Positions 59,027 through 64,000 of a DNA stretch of 64,000 nt are shown here, in pieces. The notes under the pieces were generated by a model, which did not search any database, was not told where the DNA came from, and saw only the letters and a program-made list of their open reading frames with translations. How positions within the stretch are numbered: position 1 is the first letter of the stretch; the number at the start of each line of letters is the position of its first letter. This DNA comes from Cryptomeria japonica (taxonomy: Eukaryota > Streptophyta > Pinopsida > Cupressales > Cupressaceae), in contig NC_081409.1 of the NCBI RefSeq assembly GCF_030272615.1, positions 914,612,340 to 914,676,339 of the forward strand, written 5' to 3'. The position numbers were made by a program, and so were the translations under genes.

Positions 59027-59087
59027 ACGGTCACGAGAAGAATTAACCCTAGGAAACCCATGAATGGGTCGATTAATTGATTTAATT

Positions 59088-59550
59088 CAACTAACTAGAT
59101 CAAATGAACAATTAACGATAAAATCAACAATTAACAATTCACTAGCAATTCAACTAACTAATTAATCGATTAATTGATTTAATTAATTAATTCAAGTAAC
59201 TAAATCAAATCAATAATTAACAATTCAACTAACTAATTGATTTAATAATTAAATTTATTAAATCAACAATTCAACTAACTAATATCAAGATTTATCATCT
59301 ACAATAACATGATCAATTCTATATGTAGCTTGAACTAATTATAAAAATATAATATGGGCTCATAAACACGTGTAATAAACAAACAAGTAATCTCATCAAA
59401 AAAGTGTTGGGTACATAAAAAAGCATGTACAAGTGTCTCATATGTACATATAATCTCATCAAACAAGTGTTACATACATATAAGTAAAAAAAAAAAAGTA
59501 CATGCACTCTACATATAATATCATCAAACAATCATCACATGCACATAAAC
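59088..59550. repeat. Continuation of AT-rich repeat and unassigned flank
   Basis: 59088-59290 has 'aacaattcaactaactaattgattt' repeats in altered order. 59290-59550 is AT-rich with 'aatctcatcaaacaagtgt' repeated at about 59390, 59450 and 59520. No coding. Confidence 0.5.
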
Positions 59551-59629
59551 TAGCTTGGTGGCCCCACCACTGATCCATGTTCTAAATGCTCTCCCTGCAC
59601 AAGAAATTACATGTACATGTTTAGCACAC

Positions 59630-59702
<73 letters not shown>

Positions 59703-61365
59703 CGCATGCAAATATTATCTAACTATAAGTATGAAAATTTTACTTCAACATAAGTACATGCAAATTTTACCTGGTCTAATCCGCCATGTGCACCAGTAGA
59801 GCGTGGATGGGCCATAGGTATCCGAGATGGAGAACTCAAATGTGGTCCATGAACCTGGATTTTATATATATATATATATATATGTTAACAATTTTGAAGT
59901 TGAAATCCACTATTTAAAAATAATTAAATAATATGACCTTACAGAAGAAAAATAAATAAAAATGTGTACTTAACTGTGACCATGTGCAGGAGCAGAAGAA
60001 GGTTGATCTCCTAGTGTCTCCAATGTAGTAGGGCGCTGTAAATAATTCAAAATTCAAATTGTGTTAACAATTTTGAAGTTGAAATCCACTATTTAAAATC
60101 AAATAAATGACATGACCTTATAGAAAAAATAATGTGTACCTCACAAGACTCGAAGGCTCTCCCAATCCTTCTTATCTCAGATGAATGGAAGGACACGTCA
60201 TCAATATCTATATCCAATGATGCATGTCCTCTAAAGCACGAACAAGCATATGGGTATAGTGACCATGAGCTCGAGCGGGAGGTGTAAAAGTCACAGGTTG
60301 CAGCGGTGTAGGTCGTGGTGGCTCAGGTGTCGGATCAACTAGTGTAGGTTGAGGAGGAGGTGTGGGATCAACATCAATATGTGGTGGAGGGGTTGTAGGG
60401 TGCACTGGAACTCCATCCTCTCTCCCCATATCAACCTGAGACGCTCTACCACCGTCATCTCGTATGTCCACATGGGCGTAAGGATCAATGCCACTGCTGG
60501 ATACCGCATTTGTAGCCCACAGAATGGTAGTCTGCGACTGTAAGAGATATCTCCCAACATGATCAGATGTCATATGGTTGACCTGAGTGGAAATATCTGC
60601 AATTCTCAAGTAGATATCTCTCCTGGCATCATCAGTTGTTGCATTGACTGCTTGTGATAACTCCAAATATTTTGGTAGAACCAAAAGGTTTGGACCAAAT
60701 AATGCTCGTTTATTAATGAGTGTTGGTGCATCAGGTCGTCTATATTTATCACTGAGACTCCCTCTGCCCTGTCCAACATTCGCTGGTATACTAGTATAAT
60801 CGACATCTAGGTCCATATGAAACTCTACAAACAATTGTTTGCAGAAATAAAGTGGCAACTCATCCTTCTGTGGCCACATATGATGAGCTACCAACCATCT
60901 AGGATATATGAATGGGGCAACAATTAGATCAGTGCATCTGGTAACTAAATAGCCCCTAATATTCTTCTGTCTTGGACCTTGATAATCGGGGAACATGGTA
61001 TGGACCTGTGTGGAAGATACATCTCTGTTCACGGTGTCCCATTTTATCGTGCCAATCACACTATGAGAAAGGGATATATAGAAAGAATCAACAAACATAT
61101 CATCATAAGGATTATATGTCTAAATAGTGTCAGTCATACAAACCAACTAATCCCTAATAGTTTGTGCCCTTTCCTTATTTGGTTGGGCAGCGGTGGCAAG
61201 TAATGTGGAATCAAGATGATCTAATGCATGTTGTAGGGCAAGAATGGTCTCGGCAAAAAGTCGAGCCCTACACTAAGTATCAGTGGAGGGCATTGGACCA
61301 AACTGTGTAGATGTTTGGTCAGTGCCCTCGGGATGAACACTAGCATCTGATGTATGATCATCCAT
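59551..61365 (-). pseudogene. Unrecognised four-exon gene
   Basis: Exons with GT-AG sites, all phase 0: 61365-60140, 60035-59970, 59854-59771 and 59594-59551 (ends VVGPPS-stop). Exon 1 starts MDDHTSDASVHPEG and includes a 297-residue open stretch (SVIGTIKWDTVNRD, YLVTRCTDLIVAPFIYPRW, LPLYFCKQLFVEFHMDLDVD) and a Pro-rich tail. A one-base shift near 60240 leads into SLDIDIDDVSFHSSEIRR. In-frame TAGs occur near 61275, 61150 and 61120, and a TAA sits exactly at the end of exon 2, where CAA|GT would fit. No family recognised. It may be the partner gene of the transposase-like gene at 53201 or belong to another element. Confidence 0.5.
59631..59700. repeat. (TA)35 microsatellite in intron 3
   Basis: An uninterrupted 70-bp TA run lies between exons 3 and 4 of the minus-strand gene, with a shorter TA run at 59862-59882 in the next intron. 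Confidence 0.95.
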
Positions 61366-61585
61366 GTGGAAAATATCTGTATGTGTAATAAAAGCAAATA
61401 TAAAATTAAAATTAATTATTCAAAACTAAAATTTAAAAAATTCAAACTAATTCTGAAAACTATTTTAAACTAATTCAAACATATTTGAAAATGATACAAT
61501 TGTAATTTAAAGTACAATTCGAAGTAATTGAAACATTTGATACAAATTAATTTAAAGAAGCATTAAAATTAAATACATGTACCTA
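61366..61585. other. AT-rich upstream flank of the four-exon gene
   Basis: Loose 'aattcaaact' and 'aaacta' repeats. It would hold the promoter of the minus-strand gene, but no clear TATA box was picked out. Confidence 0.4.
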
Positions 61586-62520
<935 letters not shown>

Positions 62521-63059
62521 GTATCTATGACTTTCTATGAGTACGAGGATTTATTTTTTCATATGTAGTGTATTGATTATAATTTTTTATGGTTTATATG
62601 TAAGGGTAATGAGAAAATGATTTTTTTTTTAATTTAATAGGTATATGAGCATTTTTTTTAAAAATATTTTTCTAATGTTTTCATTCTAAATGTTTTCAAA
62701 AAATCAATAAACTACAAAATAAAAAAATTATAACAATAAATATATTAATATTTTAAATTATAAATATAAAACAAAAAAAGAAAAAACAATGAACCTACCT
62801 AGAAAACTTCGGGCTGGGAATAAGCTCCTTAGGTAGTCTGGTCGAACTCCCAAAGCTCCTCAAGGTGCAAATGAGGGAAGTTGGCCAATTTTTTGGTTTA
62901 TAAAGTTGATAGTTCAGCCAGACTCTTGCAGCCACAAAGGCGCCAAACAGGCACCACACAGCGCCACGCGACACCACGTGGCCCCTGGGTAGTCCGACCA
63001 GACTACCCCTTGTTGGCCCAAAGTATGGCATAGGTGCATGCTTTGGCCCCTTGGTTTGC
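62521..63059. other. AT-rich DNA then a GC-richer unassigned block
   Basis: 62521-62790 is AT-rich without features. 62800-63059 is GC-richer with a complementary pair 'tagtctggtcgaac' (62834) and 'gtccgaccagacta' (62992) that could form an inverted repeat. No coding. Confidence 0.4.
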
Positions 63060-63860
63060 ATTCCCTTTCCAACCCGGGCATTGAATCACCATGATGAAGG
63101 AATTTTGCTTGGGGAGAAAATTCCTCTTACACCCTACTTTGGCGCTAATTTCATGCTCTGTAGGAATTCATCACTTGGGAGGAAATTCCTTCCTCACCCT
63201 GTTTTGGCACCCTGGCCACTGACTTGGGCAGAAATTTCATGTGATGAGGCATTGTTTAATGCATCAAGGAATTCCTCCTTGACCCCTGTCTAGTGCTCTA
63301 CTCCAATCCTAGGCATTGATTTAATGTGGTGCGGGAATTTGACTTGGAGGATGGAATTCCTCCTACACCTCAATTTGGCACTCCTCTTCATGCTTGAGTG
63401 CTAAAACCACAGTGTGGAGGATTTTGACGCTGAAGACATTTTCATCCATGACCCCAACTTGGCGCTCTGACTCCTTGCTTGGGTGCTATCCTAACCTTGT
63501 GGAGGCATTTTGGTTCATCATTGCTTTTCCTCCAAGCTCTAAGTTTGGCACTCTATATCCTTGATTGGGCACAAATTTGACTAAGTGAAGGAATTTGGCC
63601 TTGAAAGAAAAATCCTTCCATACCCCATTCTAGCACTCTATACCATGTTTGGGTGCTAAAACAATGATGTGGAGGATAGATGTGTTTGGAGGAAAATCAC
63701 TCCACAACCCCAATTTAGCACCCCTACTTAGGACTTGGGTGGAATTTGCATCATGTGGAGGAGTTTAGGTATTTCTTGTTTTTCTTCCATGACCCCAATT
63801 TAGCGCCCATTCCACATTTGAAGTGCATTTTTGTCATGGTAAAGGATTTTTTATTTTCTT
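63060..63860. repeat. ~85-bp minisatellite
   Basis: A degenerate unit with TTGGCGCTC-type core, 'cttgggtgctaaa', 'atgtggaggaatttt' and 'gaggaaattcctcc' recurs. Core starts are near 63139, 63204, 63290, 63375, 63459, 63545, 63630, 63715 and 63800, steps 84-86 bp apart from one of 65. Each unit includes a GGAATTCC-like palindrome. The array fades by 63861, and 63861-64000 shows no feature. Confidence 0.85.
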
Positions 63861-64000
63861 CCCTAACTTAGCCATTTTCACCTTTCTAGGTTGGGATGCC
63901 ATTTTTGGATTCTGAAGTGGATTCCTTTGCCTTAGACTGATTTTTTATGCTTTTTCCACTTTAGGAAGGAATTCCACTAGACCAACTGCCTACTTTTTTA

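Larger units (their letters stand above)
57178..59071 (-). mobile_element. 5'-truncated LINE, minus strand
   Basis: Flanked by the 16-bp direct repeat ATTAATTGATTTAATT at 57162-57177 and 59072-59087, though low-complexity flanks weaken this. The minus-strand 3' end is a poly(A) (T run at 57176-57185). It begins within the RNase H domain, so only the last ~1.9 kb of a LINE was copied. Confidence 0.75.

Overview
This is a nuclear window from a land plant, most plausibly a gymnosperm or conifer-like genome: it is AT-rich, almost wholly transposon-derived, and full of nested insertions, minisatellites and long microsatellites. The species call is inference; nothing in the window fixes it. I see no intact host gene, rRNA, tRNA or CRISPR array.

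Layout from left to right. At 1-2586 is unassigned AT-rich DNA with small direct repeats. At 2587-15598 is a CACTA (En/Spm-type) DNA transposon on the + strand: a nine-exon tnp2-type transposase broken by three stops (2587-7068), then a multi-exon second gene (7829-11549) that joins a SET-methyltransferase-like domain to a transposase_24/TNPA-like region. A subterminal region with a perfect 46-bp-arm hairpin follows, then a TAGTG terminus. At 15599-19560 is noncoding DNA with a degenerate CATCGGGTCATCGG repeat. At 19611-30316 (- strand) an unrecognised long coding region was split by a solo LTR (22478-29981), which was itself split by a full-length plant L1-type LINE (23493-29690, 16-bp target duplication). 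At 30317-33160 is noncoding DNA including a diverged retroelement leader.

At 33874-52294 a complete 18.4-kb Ty3/gypsy element lies inside a long TATG/TG microsatellite (5-bp duplication CATGT). It looks like the Tat lineage: G-patch, dual RNase H, no chromodomain. It carries gag-pro-pol on + and, in its 3' part, an antisense spliced gene for a plant mobile domain (PMD) protein with its own TATA box. Its sense leader and the antisense intron carry arrays of a TAGCGC motif at an almost exact 21-bp period. At 53201-56188 is a decayed transposase-like gene with a helix-turn-helix and SDD/SDG motifs. At 56296-59290 are AT-rich tandem repeats interrupted by a 5'-truncated LINE (57178-59071, -). At 59551-61365 (-) is an unrecognised four-exon gene. 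The right end holds (CA)n and other microsatellites and an ~85-bp minisatellite (63060-63860).

The coding regions do not form a pathway; they are replication machineries of different elements stacked in time. Their decay is strikingly uniform: reading frames are mostly preserved and broken by stops that look like CAG/CAA/CGA/TGG turned into stop codons, with few frameshifts, as expected from deamination of methylated cytosine in silenced DNA. The observations most worth following are the SET domain inside a CACTA element and the 21-bp TAGCGC arrays placed at the start of both convergent transcription units of the gypsy element.
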